From positions 71,442,884-71,506,883 of the forward strand of contig CM043944.1 in the NCBI GenBank assembly GCA_014529385.2: DNA of 64,000 bases, read 5' to 3'. Of this stretch, positions 11,171 to 21,904 are shown in pieces. The DNA is from Adiantum capillus-veneris (taxonomy: Eukaryota > Streptophyta > Polypodiopsida > Polypodiales > Pteridaceae). The translations under genes were made by a program, and so were the position numbers. Under the pieces are notes generated by a model. The model did not search any database and was not told the DNA's origin. It saw nothing but the letters and a program-made list of their open reading frames with translations. Position 1 is the first letter of the stretch; every line of letters begins with the position of its first letter.

Positions 11171-12313
11171 ATGCCACCGAGGCCAATGATGGGAGTACGT
11201 GCTTTTGCCAAATGGGGCATTGACTTCATTGGTCCCATTATACCTCCAGGATACAGGACACACGCACAATACATCATAGTAACAACAGACTACATCACAA
11301 AATGGACGGAAGCAAAAGCGACCCAAAAAAACGATGCAAGAACTACAACTCATTTCCTTTTTAAAAACATCTTTACGAGATATGGATTACCTATCGAAAT
11401 AGTGAGCGATAGGGGAACACACTTTTTAAACGACGTCATTGAAAGCCTCCTTGACGAATTCATGGTAGTCCATTGCAAATCGACACCCTATCATCCGCAA
11501 GCTAATGGGCAGGCAGAGAGTACCAACAAACTCTTATGCACCATACTCACCAAAATAGTCAGTGACTCAAGAAATGATTGGGATCAAAAGCTACACACAG
11601 CCTTATGGGCTTACAGAGTAGCTTTTAAAACTTTCATCAGAACGACTCCCTTTAACCTGGTATTCAAGATTAATATGATCCTACCACTGGAATTCCTAAT
11701 CAAAACCCTAAGAGTGGCAACACAATTAGGATGGATGGGCCATGAGCTATCGGAGAGACTACACACCCTGGAACGATTAGATGAAACCAAACTTAGAGCG
11801 ATAGGTGGGATGTATGCTCAAAAAAAACAAATGAAGGCTTTCCATGATCAACACGTGATTGGCAAGGAGTTCCAAAAACGGGATTACGTTCTAATGTATA
11901 CCCTCAAACAACACTCCAAAAAACTCAAAAAGCGAGGGATGGGGCCTTTTGTAATACATGATATATCACAAAGTGGCACCATCAAGCTTGCAACATTAGT
12001 AGGAGAGGAGATGTCTAATTGGATGAGTGGCTGCAGATTAAAGAAATATCTTCTTTCGCTGACACCAAAAGAACTCGCAACAATACATGCTGCATCTCAG
12101 CGTAGACGTCAAGCACAGGACATTTGGGAACAAGCACAACAGAAAGCCAAACTCAGAGCTAAACTGGCAGGAAAATACCTTACTCCTCGAACACGAGGGC
12201 CAATCTTTTGCCTCGCCATTCGTACAAACAGACCATGTATGGGAACCTCTACCATCGCCACATGCACCAGCTCAGCGATATTCTACAACCGTGGTCAAGA
12301 AAATATGGGTTAA
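11171..12313 (+). pseudogene. gypsy-1 integrase core and C-terminal domain
   Basis: This is the longest intact reading frame of the element (380 codons). It carries the DDE catalytic core: the first Asp in WGIDFIGPI, the second in IVSDRGTHF, and the Glu in QANGQAESTNKLL, followed by WDQKLHTALWAYR and TPFNLVF. The enzyme would join element cDNA to chromosomal DNA. The C-terminal part, with KRGMGPFVIHDI and LKKYLLSLTPKE, has no chromodomain. A stop (TGA) just upstream, where the second CDEC begins, separates it from its own zinc domain. Confidence 0.9.
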
Positions 12314-12855
12314 AAAATCCATCATGCAAACCAATCCTAAGCAATTGTGGATACCAAAACGACCCACCAATACAAGTCAGCCTACATTGCCTACACAACA
12401 ATCAAACCTCAACAAATTGCCTACCACTTTTGTCACACGACCTAAGCCAATGGAACACTACTTTCGACAATCAAACACTGTCAAGTGGGTATGGCAACCA
12501 GAACAAACTTGCTCACAAGATGCCTCTTCTAGAAAATCCAAACCCAAGCAATTTCAGTGGCACCCAAAACAAAGCCAAAAAGCAATACAACCATCAGCAT
12601 CAAAACTTTCGCATATCATAGTCAAACATAGAGCACGTCTTCTCCAATTACTAATGTTTGGACCATGCAACTTCAAGGCAACCTCGCCACCAACAGCCAC
12701 TGAACATATTGTTCAGCACCTCTCTCTTGCACAGCATTTTGTTTTCCCATGCATATCCTCCATCAACATCATAGAGCCACACTATACGGCTATGCATAGA
12801 CACGTGCTTTGTTCCCATGCACTCTGACACATGTCTGTCGAGGATGACTCATTCT
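12314..12855 (+). other. Pol-distal extension of gypsy-1, overlapping frames
   Basis: A second frame, open from 12087 to 12827, overlaps the integrase end and continues past it, and a third is open at 12208-12621. The encoded residues are rich in Gln, Pro, Thr, Ser and His, without a domain I know. It may be a frameshifted C-terminal tail of pol or simply stop-poor DNA. Confidence 0.35.
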
Positions 12856-12871
12856 AGGAAGGGGGGAAAGG
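12856..12871 (+). promoter_or_regulatory. Internal polypurine tract
   Basis: AGGAAGGGGGGAAAGG is a 16-base pure-purine run just after the pol region, closely similar to the terminal PPT at 18769-18779. It could be a second plus-strand priming site, or the original PPT from before the 3' region was gained. Its function is inferred. Confidence 0.5.
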
Positions 12872-13445
12872 CAGCAGGATTATTATTTGTATGTATATAT
12901 AATTATCATCTTACTTCTTTTCTTTTCCTTTCCTTTCTTTTTCTTTAAAAAACAAGTTTTTCGGGGCCTTACAAACTCTTAGTTGGCATAATCATGAGCC
13001 ATACCGTCACCATCCAATACCAGAATAAGAGTATGTATGTAGGGGTTGTTACACTAATTTTGGCTAATTTTTGGCCGACTAATAATCACTGTAAACAATT
13101 TTTGTTTACAAAAAAGCAAAAAACGACAGATAATCAACAAAAAATTGATAACTCAATCCAGGAAATTCGAAATTGACTTTTGTAAGCAAATGCCGAAACT
13201 TCAAAGCAAGGACTTCGAACATGGAAAATATGGAAAGATTCGACACAAGATGAATTTTGAGCCAACTTCTGAAGAATCAAAACTGCAGATCGAACACCAT
13301 TTGTCAATTGAGTGTCAAAATGACGAACAGTTCAAACCGCAGGTGATATAAACAACAAGATATGATGAATGGAGGTTAGTATAAATGGGGCATTCCGGGT
13401 ATACTAGGAACATATAGTCAAATGGGTCAACATAAGCTCATTTGC

Positions 13446-13449
<4 letters not shown>
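12872..13449 (+). other. Spacer after pol in gypsy-1
   Basis: AT-rich DNA with pyrimidine runs (tcttttcctttcctttct) and two short open stretches at 12994-13176 and 13145-13351. I recognise no product. Confidence 0.4.

Positions 13450-13529
<80 letters not shown>
13450..13529. repeat. (CA)n microsatellite
   Basis: An uninterrupted CA run of about 80 bp inside gypsy-1. It gives spurious Thr-His and Cys-Val reading frames that are not genes. Confidence 0.98.
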
Positions 13530-13795
13530 CCACAGGAGCATAGAGTTTTCGAAGTTGTCTCTGCCCGCTGTGAGCACCTCAGTGGATCTTACTACACCAT
13601 ATTTGATATGTATGATCATTAACCTTGCAAGAGCATGTGTGTATGTCCCATACTGCATCAATAGTGCCAAAACAATAGATCAAAGCAGTAGAAGGTCACA
13701 AAATCGGCAAACTAACAGGGCCAATGGGGAAGTCCAAAACCCATCAAAAACCAAAAATATTTCACGAGTAGACCCCAATTAGCATAAAAAAGTGG

Positions 13796-15088
13796 TGGAA
13801 CATGGATCGCGATCCATGTTCCAAAAACCCTAAAACCATAGAAATTTCTACAGGAGCAACCATAGAGGGCCAGGAACAAACTCCTATGACTGGTTTTTCA
13901 AAATGCATCCCAACATGGATCGCAATCCATGTTCCTTTTTGCCAAAATCAGGGTAAAAGTGGCTCAATAACTGGACAATGTACAAATAGTACTGGTGTTG
14001 CAAAATGATCACAAAAAGTGGCTCACTAACTGGACAATGTACAAATAGTACTGGTGTTGAAAAATGATCACAAAAAGTGCTCTTAAGATCATCAAATCCT
14101 CTTGGATTGCTACTTTCAGTCTGCAAATGGTCTTTTGGTCATTTTCACACGAAAAAAAGGTGGGATCCAGAGAAAAACTCATGAGAGGTCAAATGCTGGG
14201 ATGCTAGCAAGACCTATAAAGAAAGGCTAAAGACCTCTCTGACAAGTTTTCAAATCACTGCTAAAGTCAATTGGGAGACTTCACACTCTCCTCAGAGCCT
14301 ATCAACAAGCAAATGTAACCTAAGGATGGTGGTAGGATCAAAACTAAGCAAAGGTTTAATTGCACAATGGTGAAAATTGCAGGATTCAATTTGTCTTCTC
14401 AAATGGATTCAATGTTTGGTAGAATTTGCCAGGGAGCCAGGCAAAGCTATGAACTACAGGCCTAAATCATCAAAAATCAAAAGAATGATAGATCTTAGGC
14501 AAAACATGAGTCCAAAAATGGTTGCCAGAAACAGATATGGTCAAAACAGAAAAAACATGGCCATAAACTGGAAAATGGGGCAAACTAAGGAAAAACATGT
14601 CCAAAGTTGAAAATTTCACCAGTGTACTAGGAAAACCTATAGGAACAAATGTGCACAAGAACTGTATCAAAATACTGTTCAACATGGATCGCGATCCATG
14701 TACCTTTTTGCCCAATAAAAGTAAAAACCATGCCATCTGATTTAGTATATTCAAGAAACCCAAGCCATGGAGTTTCAAGCCATTTGAATCCCAAAATCCA
14801 CTTCAAAATGCCAAAAATCTCTAAATCTGCAAATGGTTTCCAAAATTTAGCCCAAGTGTCAAACCATTGATCCAAATCCCCAAAACTTTTGGACCAAGGC
14901 ATCATCTAGATGAACCCTACCAGATGGTATCATCAAATTTCCAAAATGTTGCCCAACATGGATCACGATCCATGTACCTCCAACCCTAAATCCATAGAAA
15001 ATTGCTCAGTAGCATCCCCATAAGCCCAGGAACAACTTCCCCAAGTCAAAATTTCAAGATTCTTCCCAACATGGATCGCGATCCATGT
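13796..15088. repeat. Palindrome array, post-pol cluster (5 copies)
   Basis: Copies of ACATGGATCGCGATCCATGT lie at 13800-13819 (perfect, extending to a 28-bp perfect palindrome at 13796-13823), 13913-13932, 14682-14701 (perfect), 14956-14975 and 15069-15088 (perfect). Several continue into GTTCC or GTACC and TTTTTGCC(A)AAA. This repeats the leader cluster on the other side of the coding region. Confidence 0.92.
13961..14078. repeat. 59-bp direct tandem duplication
   Basis: Two nearly identical 59-bp units (13961-14019 and 14020-14078) start GGCTCA and carry 'actggacaatgtacaaatag'. This is a local duplication within the spacer. Confidence 0.9.
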
Positions 15089-15170
15089 TCCTTTTTGCCA
15101 AAATTCATCTGGTACATTATCTCCTTGTGCCTATAGTAATCCTAGATGCACTGGTGAAATTTGGTCAAAT
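14079..15170 (+). other. Spacer between pol and ORF3
   Basis: A-rich non-coding DNA that holds three of the palindromes and resembles the 5' leader in composition and phrases. Short open stretches such as 14377-14610 look incidental. Confidence 0.45.
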
Positions 15171-16250
15171 TTGGGTAGTTTTGACAAAGTTATGCTCAAT
15201 TTTCTTTTTATGGTCAAGTTTTTGCTTTCCGACAGTATTGATCAATGGCTAAAACCTATTTTCAATGCTAAAATTGACAACAGGATACCTCGAAGGAAAG
15301 CACAAAGGGAATGGAATGTTGCACCCTATGAGATAACCGATATCTCCTCAAATGAGAAAGCTCACATCACTGAAGAGATACTTGAAGCCATTCTGGCTAA
15401 CATCTTCATCGGAAGATTTCAGGCAGCAGACGGAGAAATAGTCAAGGCCACAATCTTTCCATGGGAAATGTGGACATTGCATGAAAAGCCAAAAGTGCAA
15501 GCAGGGGGCAGGTGCCTACAGCTAGATAGCTTCTTACGATTGCCTCCTTAGGGAACGGACTTCAAACGAGCTCAGGAGCTCATAAGCTCCATTCAGTACA
15601 ATGGTGAAGCAACTCTGACCGACAAATATGGGGCAGTCGTCAAGGTAAAGATCATAGCGGAAATTATCAATGAAGCCCTCCACCTGTCGCAAGGGACGCA
15701 CAATCTCTTGCAGAAGACGAAGGCAATAGACAATGATAAATCCTTCTTGAAGCAACGAGGCCATAAGCTGACGTATCAAGACCTGATATACTCAAAAATT
15801 GAACTGCCATTGCGCCTTATATCGTATCATTTCAAGGTGCAGAAGCCGCCCAGATATACAGAACCTTGTTGCACATGGCCGTGGTAATGGAAATGGGCTT
15901 GGCTAAAGGTAGGGTGGTCAATTGCGATTTTGGCAACTATCTTCTTGACTCTATTGTGGAAGCAAACCTGAAACGGAGTCAAAGAAGTAAAGCTTACATG
16001 AACCGGGGACCAATGCTGACATGTATTGCCTATCATGCGCACTGGGGATGATCGAGGATCTACCACCTACCGAAGTGCAGATAGATCTGATCCACGGATC
16101 TAAAAGAGTTGTAAAACCCGTGGCAAGACCCTCCACAAGGACAAGACCAAAAGTTAAGCAGACAAGGCAGAGGGCATCTTTAAAAGATTCTGACAGCAAA
16201 AAGACAGAGTCAGATGCTCAAAGCATCCAAGAAGTGGGGTCCTAGCAGAG
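15171..16250 (+). pseudogene. gypsy-1 ORF3, N-terminal domain (unknown)
   Basis: The first part of a reading region downstream of pol. 15171-15551 encodes a hydrophobic start, then DQWLKPIFNAKIDNRIPRRK, EEILEAILANIFIGRF and ATIFPWEMWTLHEKP. After a stop at about 15550 the sense continues through 15850 (RAQELISSIQYNGEA, KVKIIAEIINEALHL). It then moves to a second frame (15866-16051, CDFGNYLLDSIVEANL) and a third (16021-16245), which ends basic and Lys/Arg/Ser-rich. The N-terminal half looks like a folded, mostly helical domain of about 290 residues. I do not recognise it. It is too long to be chance and is fixed in position before the PPT. Confidence 0.6.
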
Positions 16251-17570
16251 AGACACTCCTTTTGAGTACCAATCTTCAGAGGACGAGCATGACAGCCAAT
16301 ACACGCTTGCGAAAGAAAGTTGTGCATTTGGCAGAGGCTATTCCCATTACACATGCCAGGAGAACAATGGAAGAAGCTCAGGCATTGAGGGAAAGGCTCC
16401 ACCAACAAAAACATGATGAAAAACAAACCCAAGGAACAGAAGCCGATGACGAGAAAGAGGAGAAAGATGCAAAAAATATTCCACTGCTACATATGCAAAC
16501 ACCTTCTTTAGAAAGGATCAAGCAGAAGAAGAGGCAGGAAGCTGAAGAAAAATGGGAGATTGCTAGCGCCATGTGGCAGTGAATTCACAATGAACTCAAG
16601 CGAAATATTTAAGCACAGAGAAAAAGAAGAATCCAAGAAGCCACACATCGATGACCTAGAATCCTTTGACAAAACTAACCAAATCAAAAGAGAGGAAATT
16701 AAATCGCAAGGGGAGGAGCAGCAAGATACACGGGACCAGCAAGGTCAAGAATTTGGTTCGCCCAAGGACACTGGGACACCTCCAAAAACTGTGGAAATGT
16801 GGGAAGATAAAACTGAAAACTTGCCAGAGCAAGGATTGGAGGAAAAGCAGACAAGACTAAAATCCGATCAAGAAACAGAGCCCACTACAACCGGGCTACT
16901 GCTCTAGATGATCAAAGACAAAGGGGAAAGCAAACTGAGGAGGCTAAACAATCGGAAGAGGTCCAAAAAGGCCAGCATAAGCCAAGATCACCACGATCAC
17001 AAGCGGCAATGGAGGAAGGAGAAAAGATAGTCAAGTCCTTTGACATTGACGCTCACTTAGATCAGATCAAACTGCAGTTTCAATGTCAAAGGACCGTTTA
17101 CAATCTACAAGAGCTGGAGTTAGAAGATACAAAGAAAGAAGCATCTAAGACAATAGCAGAGTCTTTGCGGCTAAAGCAAAAAATAGAGACACTAGAGAAG
17201 GCACAACTCTAGGTACAATCCGAGTTGCAAAGAGAACAAGAGAATGCACCCTACTGTTACAAGGAGGTGCAACAATTTATTGAGGCGAACTCCGCATTGC
17301 ATGTCGAGCAGCAACGTCTTGAGGAGGAGCTAACCAAAGAGAGAGAACAGAATGAGAAGCTGCAAAGCTCGTATGATGTGGTGAGTTGATCTCTAACTCA
17401 GCTTCTGGCCATACAAGAGACCCCCTCCTCCTCAACAACGACTGCAGGATCTGCCTCCTTAAATCAAGAAATCACAGAATTCAAAGAAGCCCTGAATCAA
17501 GAAAAATATGACAGGCAGGACATAGGGCCCTACAACAAGCCAAGGATGAGGAAATCAAAGAATTAAAAAG
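16251..17570 (+). pseudogene. gypsy-1 ORF3, charged and coiled-coil middle
   Basis: The translation is continuous in sense but shifts frame several times. 16214-16582 is Glu/Lys/Gln-rich (RTMEEAQALRERLHQQKHDE) and 16560-16907 is strongly charged. 17009-17212 and the following 180 bp give a heptad-like coiled coil, with blocks QKIETLEKAQL, RLEEELTKEREQNEKLQSS and EITEFKEALNQEKYD. Such a segment normally mediates oligomer formation. No enzymatic motif is seen. Confidence 0.6.
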
Positions 17571-18768
17571 GTAGTTGGCTAAGGCAAGAGGGGATTTAGC
17601 AACTTTGAGAGAAAATCCGACAAAGTATCAGCAGGCCCTAGGGGAATTTGAGCAAGGAGGAGGATTCGAACAGTCCACATTTGAAGCCCATCAAACAAAG
17701 ATTCCCACTACCAGCACGGGAAAAGGAACACAGGAATCTGCAGATCCAGCCACGACATCCACCTCGGAGTCGGCAAAGGACAAAATTCAGTGTTGGATCT
17801 CAGAAGTAAAGGACCCTTTGCACAAAGCTTATATGCAGTATGAACTGAAGGTGCAGGAATCAGCTGCCCTCCTCATGATTACTCCAGATGAGGTAGTAAA
17901 GAATCTCAGGCGTGAGATGATCGCCATGCCACTGATGCGGAAAGAGGTTAAATTATGGTAGCAAATGATACTCCTCGAACTTGTACCAAATAGCATAGGG
18001 GACTACAGGGAGGTTCCTGTTACAGCACTTCAGATTCAGACAATCATAGATAATCAACCCCTCTAGCGGAAAAAATGGTTTGATCAGCGGCCAACCGATG
18101 AAACCTATTACAAGAATGCTCCCCATCATCTCAAGATTGATCCCACTTACTGTCCCATCAATAGACGGCGATCCTGGGACAGTTTTTATATTTGGCAAAG
18201 CAAAAGACCGGCAGTGCTAAACTACCCGGTAATCACAAATCCTCTCAATAAAAACCCACCATCCGAGTAGTACATGGTTCAAACTCTAAAAGGGGTAATC
18301 ATTCCAGATCTCGCCTGTCAGATGCTTGTAAAGATTGCCAAGATGCTCATCACATGCATTACAGCTTCCAGTGATATCGAAGCAGCAAAGCATCCCTGGC
18401 AAATCTTTGTCAAAGGTACGTGAGGCATTTTCTGGAATATGGAGACAGAAATCCCAAGCAGGAATGTCATCATGGGATTATATACAAGAGTCATGTTTCT
18501 GCCCTGTCATTACATGCAGACCTTCGAAGAGGCTTTCATGATATGCTTCTTTGAAGTGGACTCTTCCATATTCAATCCAATGACAAAAGATCTGCTAGCT
18601 GGCCACATCGCCTACTAAAGTACCCTCAGTAATAATCCCTTTAGAGAGCTGGCCACCAAAGTCGAGATTGAAGCAAGAGCTCAGAAATTCAAAAATCTCA
18701 CTACAACACTCGAGAGAAGGCAGTAGGCTCACTCAGAGACGGCTTGCACGAGGATGTGCAATGAATAT
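17571..18768 (+). pseudogene. gypsy-1 ORF3, C-terminal part running to the PPT
   Basis: 17575-17961 reads on from the coiled coil: a Thr/Ser linker, then WISEVKDPLHKAYMQYELKV and ESAALLMITPDEVVKNLRRE. With single stops at about 17961 and 18066 and later frame changes, the sense continues (PTDETYYKNAPHHLKIDP, CHYMQTFEEAFMICFFEVD, FRELATKVEIEARAQKFKNL) to about 18768, right up to the PPT. This uses almost all space before the LTR, as a real element gene does. No transmembrane segment or fusion-like motif is visible, so I do not call it env. Confidence 0.6.
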
Positions 18769-18779
18769 GAAGGGGGGAA
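18769..18779 (+). promoter_or_regulatory. Terminal polypurine tract of gypsy-1
   Basis: GAAGGGGGGAA lies directly before the 3' LTR start TGTTTGG. It is the primer for plus-strand DNA synthesis. Confidence 0.95.
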
Positions 18780-19637
18780 TGTTTGGTGGATACAGGTGTA
18801 TGCACACCAAACCCTGTAAACACTTTTTCGAAGAAAGCCATGTAATTCAGCCTATGATGATTTGTAATTATGATGTAATTAGGCAATACCCTCTCTACCT
18901 CTCTGAGTCTACACCCTTGTAAGAGGCCCGATGGCTGTCGGAAAGCTCGCTTAACTTTTCAAAGTCAAAACCCTTAGTTTGGAGAGGAGAATTATCATTA
19001 GCTTGAAGATTCAAAAACGTGCACTGTGAGAGCCACTTACTGCTACAAATTGTAATCTTCTTTTCTCTTGGATTGGTAATCAAAATTCGTTTCCGAATAG
19101 CACATTGCATTCCTTGTCTCTTGATGTACAGTCTAAGTGTCATCATTTTCAATTCTGTTGTGGTTCGCGATGCTTTGTTTGTGAGCTAAATGCATTGATT
19201 TAAAGGTTAAAAGGGTTTTTTTTTTAATGTTTTGGCCATGGATAACTGTTTGTATGCTTAAGGAGGACCTTTTCGAGTACTTCTGTTTTAGTTTTCTGCA
19301 CATTTTTTGTGATGGATCATGATTTAAGCACCTTCCTAGATGGTTACAGAACTTGGTAGGATTGAGTCCTTACCTCTCCTTAAGTTTTGTTGCATTCTGA
19401 ATTCATTTTGATGCCGAAAAGGCGTGATGACCTAGAGTGGTGAGATTGGATGCATACTTATTATCTGACTAGGAAGTGGTTGATTTGCTTTTGTAGTAGA
19501 TTGAGTAGGCCTCTTAGTTCACTTTGGTGAGTTTGAAATTCTCATTTGCCCCATTCCGAGTCTCTTCTTTGCATATTGACATTATGTTAGTACAAAAGAG
19601 CTATACTACAGATGTCCGTCGCGATGACCCGCTAACA
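18780..19637 (+). repeat. 3' LTR of gypsy-1
   Basis: Begins TGTTTGGTGG and ends CCCGCTAACA, matching 1215-2084. Compared with the 5' LTR it has several small indels (for example at the stretch after 'gtaaacact') and scattered substitutions. Confidence 0.95.
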
Positions 19638-20733
19638 GCATCCAATTTACTATCACGCAAACTATGCACCAGCCTTTTTGGCATACCTCTTGATGCTCAT
19701 TCTCAGGCCTTTCCACATCAAGTACATATGCATCAGTAATAGGCTAATCTGTAAAAATTTAGAAACCCCCGTAGGCTATACAATTTCCTCATTCAAATTT
19801 ACATTCAAATTTCCACCACTAAAAAGAGGCAACAAACTGTCATAAATGTCCTATGAGCTTACATTATTATCTCTAGTACATGACAGAAAGGGTTGAACAG
19901 AATCTTCCACAAACACATCCCGTGAAACCAAGATACGCTTTGTTTGCGGATGGTATAACCTGTAACCTTTTCTTTCAGTATTATAACCAATAAAAATGCA
20001 TTTGACAGTCTTATCATCCAATTTTTTGCAATGCATTTGTGGCACCAAAGCATAAGCCAAACAACCAAACAACCAAACAACCAAAAATGCATATGTGATC
20101 AATAGATGGCTTTCTTTCATGACATGCTTCATATGGAGTCATAGATTGCAAAGCTTTCATAGGACACGTGTTAAGTACATAAGTGGCACACATGATAGCC
20201 TCAAGCCAAAACGAATGTGGCAAAGCTTGACTTTTGACCATACATTGTGCCAATTTTGTAAGTGACCTTCTTTTCCTCTCAGCAATACCATTTTACTGAG
20301 GTGTATACGGCATTGTACATTGGTGTTTTATCCCACAACCAAGCAGAAATGCATTAAATTCATGAGACATATACTCCCCCCCTCGATCGGAAGAGAGGGT
20401 TACCATAGTACATCTAGAGACATTTTCAACCATAGCCAGAAATTTCTTGAAGCACATAAACACTTTGGGATTTTCTTTAAGAAGATACACCCATGCATGC
20501 TTGGAGTAATCATCAATGAAAGTCATGAAGTAAAGGTAATTTCCCAAGGATGGAGTTTGCATGGGCCCACAAATATCACTACGCACAAGGTGCAACCTAC
20601 ATATAGCCCTAACTGAACCATCCTTTGGAAACTTTGAACGTTGCATCTTACCCAAAATACAACCTTCACAAACATGCTTGACAAGTGCTTCAAGAGGCAC
20701 CAAAGAAGAAACCATATTAGATTTTTGTATTCA
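19638..20733 (-). pseudogene. copia-1 integrase and connector (upstream half of the split element)
   Basis: Read on the minus strand, this is the middle of a Ty1/copia polyprotein. It has the end of the zinc domain (HVCEGCILGKMQRSKFPKDG), the core first Asp in DICGPMQTPSLGNYL, the second in LSSDRGGEYMSHEF, and after PYTPQ a stop codon followed by NGIAERKR with the catalytic Glu. ATYVLNTCPMKALQSMTPYE and the GYRLYHPQTKRILVSRDV block follow. It ends at AAATTGGATGC, where gypsy-1 is inserted; the remainder is at 766-1214. Its 5' end is cut at about 20733, where gypsy-2 begins, so the gag, protease and 5' LTR of copia-1 are absent. Confidence 0.88.
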
Positions 20734-21904
20734 TGATCCTGCGCAAATGTTACATCTTCTCCCGATTTGTTTGAAGAGTGATGCACGAGTTTGGTCCAAA
20801 GCATTTGAAGAGGAGTTGCGTGTGGCTGATCCACCTTTGAGATTAAGTTGGTACAATCTAAGGCATGGATTGAAAGTGGATTTTGTGAAGATAGAAGATC
20901 CTGACAAAGTGTGGCAAGAAGTACGGGGTTTGGTGCAAAGGGAAGGTGAGCCAGTAGATGCATACATACGTAAGTTTTCAATGGCATGGGATAGGATGTG
21001 CAAGGCCTTAGCACCACAGGTACCTCCACGCAATGATGAAGAAGGACAGGTTCCTGGCTGGTCTTTGGGAGAATATACGTTGGAGAGTGGAGCTAAAGAA
21101 GCTTAGGACATATGAAGATGCACTAGATGTAGCAAGGAACAAAGAGTGGAAGCTGAGAAGAATGATTCAGCTAGGAGTAGAGCCTTTGCATAGGAGATCT
21201 AAAGTTCAGCCTATGGATTCTTTGCAAGGGCGCATGCCAGGGGTTCATAAACCAGTGGTTTCTGTTACTTCTTAGGTTATGCTAGTAGTGGTCATTACAG
21301 TAGTGCAAGATGAGGGGATAAGGCAAGACATGAGGCAAGTGGTAGATTTAATGAAGAATCTTAGCCTAAACATACTAGGTAATGTGGAAAATAATCGAGG
21401 TCGAGGGAGGTTTGCAAATCAACCAGGAGGTGAAGAAAGACCTAGGAATGGTGTTGGACAAATCAATGGTAGAGTCTGGAGGGAGATGCCCACGTGTTAT
21501 AATTTTGGAGAGCTGGGCCACATCAGCCCACAATGTGATAAGCCACCAAGGATGGGGGGAGACATGTATCCATTGCCAAGACAGGTGCTAACTAGGTCAA
21601 ATGATTATGGCATTGAAGTTAAGGAAGAAGAAGGAACCAACGGATTAACCCAAGAGGAAAAGGGAAAGACAAAAGTAATAAGTGTGGTCACCTCGGAGAA
21701 GGTAGCAAAGTTGGAGGATACATTAATGATGCCTATTGGGAAGAGGACCACACAGGATAAGGAAGGAAGAAGTGCCCCAGGTCCTAGTAAGAAGAAGGGA
21801 AAGAGCCATGAAGACAAGGATGTCAAGGACAAAAGGAAGGAAGGGCTCGTTGCAAGTTTCATGTTTCAAATTTTCCACTAGGGGATGGACAATTAAGCTA
21901 TGAC
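20734..21904 (+). pseudogene. gypsy-2 gag
   Basis: A capsid-type gag block is readable: KSDARVWSKAFEEELR, KVWQEVRGLVQREGEPVDAY, and, after a frameshift at about 21035, DRFLAGLWENIRWRVEL and KKLRTYEDALDVARNKEW. A zinc knuckle, CYNFGELGHISPQC (21495-21536), follows; its second Cys is replaced by Phe, which should abolish metal binding. A Lys/Glu/Gly-rich tail extends to about 21880. The N-terminus of gag is missing at the truncated left end. Confidence 0.8.

Larger units (their letters stand above)
1215..19637 (+). mobile_element. gypsy-1: complete but decayed 18.4-kb Ty3/gypsy element, Tat/Athila-like
   Basis: The element has a 5' LTR (1215-2084), PBS (2086-2103), leader, gag, protease, RT, RNase H remnant, integrase, a long 3' reading region (ORF3), PPT (18769-18779) and 3' LTR (18780-19637). 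Flanking 5-mers are GCATA (1210-1214) and GCATC (19638-19642), a target duplication with one mismatch. Size, Asp-like PBS, pol layout without a chromodomain, and extra coding capacity after pol suggest the Tat/Athila branch; this placement is inferred from organisation, not a tree. Many in-frame stops and frameshifts make it non-autonomous. It sits inside copia-1 in opposite orientation. Confidence 0.9.

Noticed and set aside
13404-13670. Cys-Val and Thr-His repeat proteins, here and at 32570, 34850, 38273, 39369, 44615 and 58805
   Set aside because: These reading frames exist only because (TG)n/(CA)n has no stop codons; none has flanking coding sense.
2483-15088. Palindromes as a CRISPR array
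   Set aside because: Spacing is irregular (113 bp to several kb), the copies lie inside a eukaryotic LTR retrotransposon and there are no cas genes.
15171-18768. ORF3 as an envelope gene
   Set aside because: No signal peptide, transmembrane segment or fusion-like stretch is visible; position alone is not enough.
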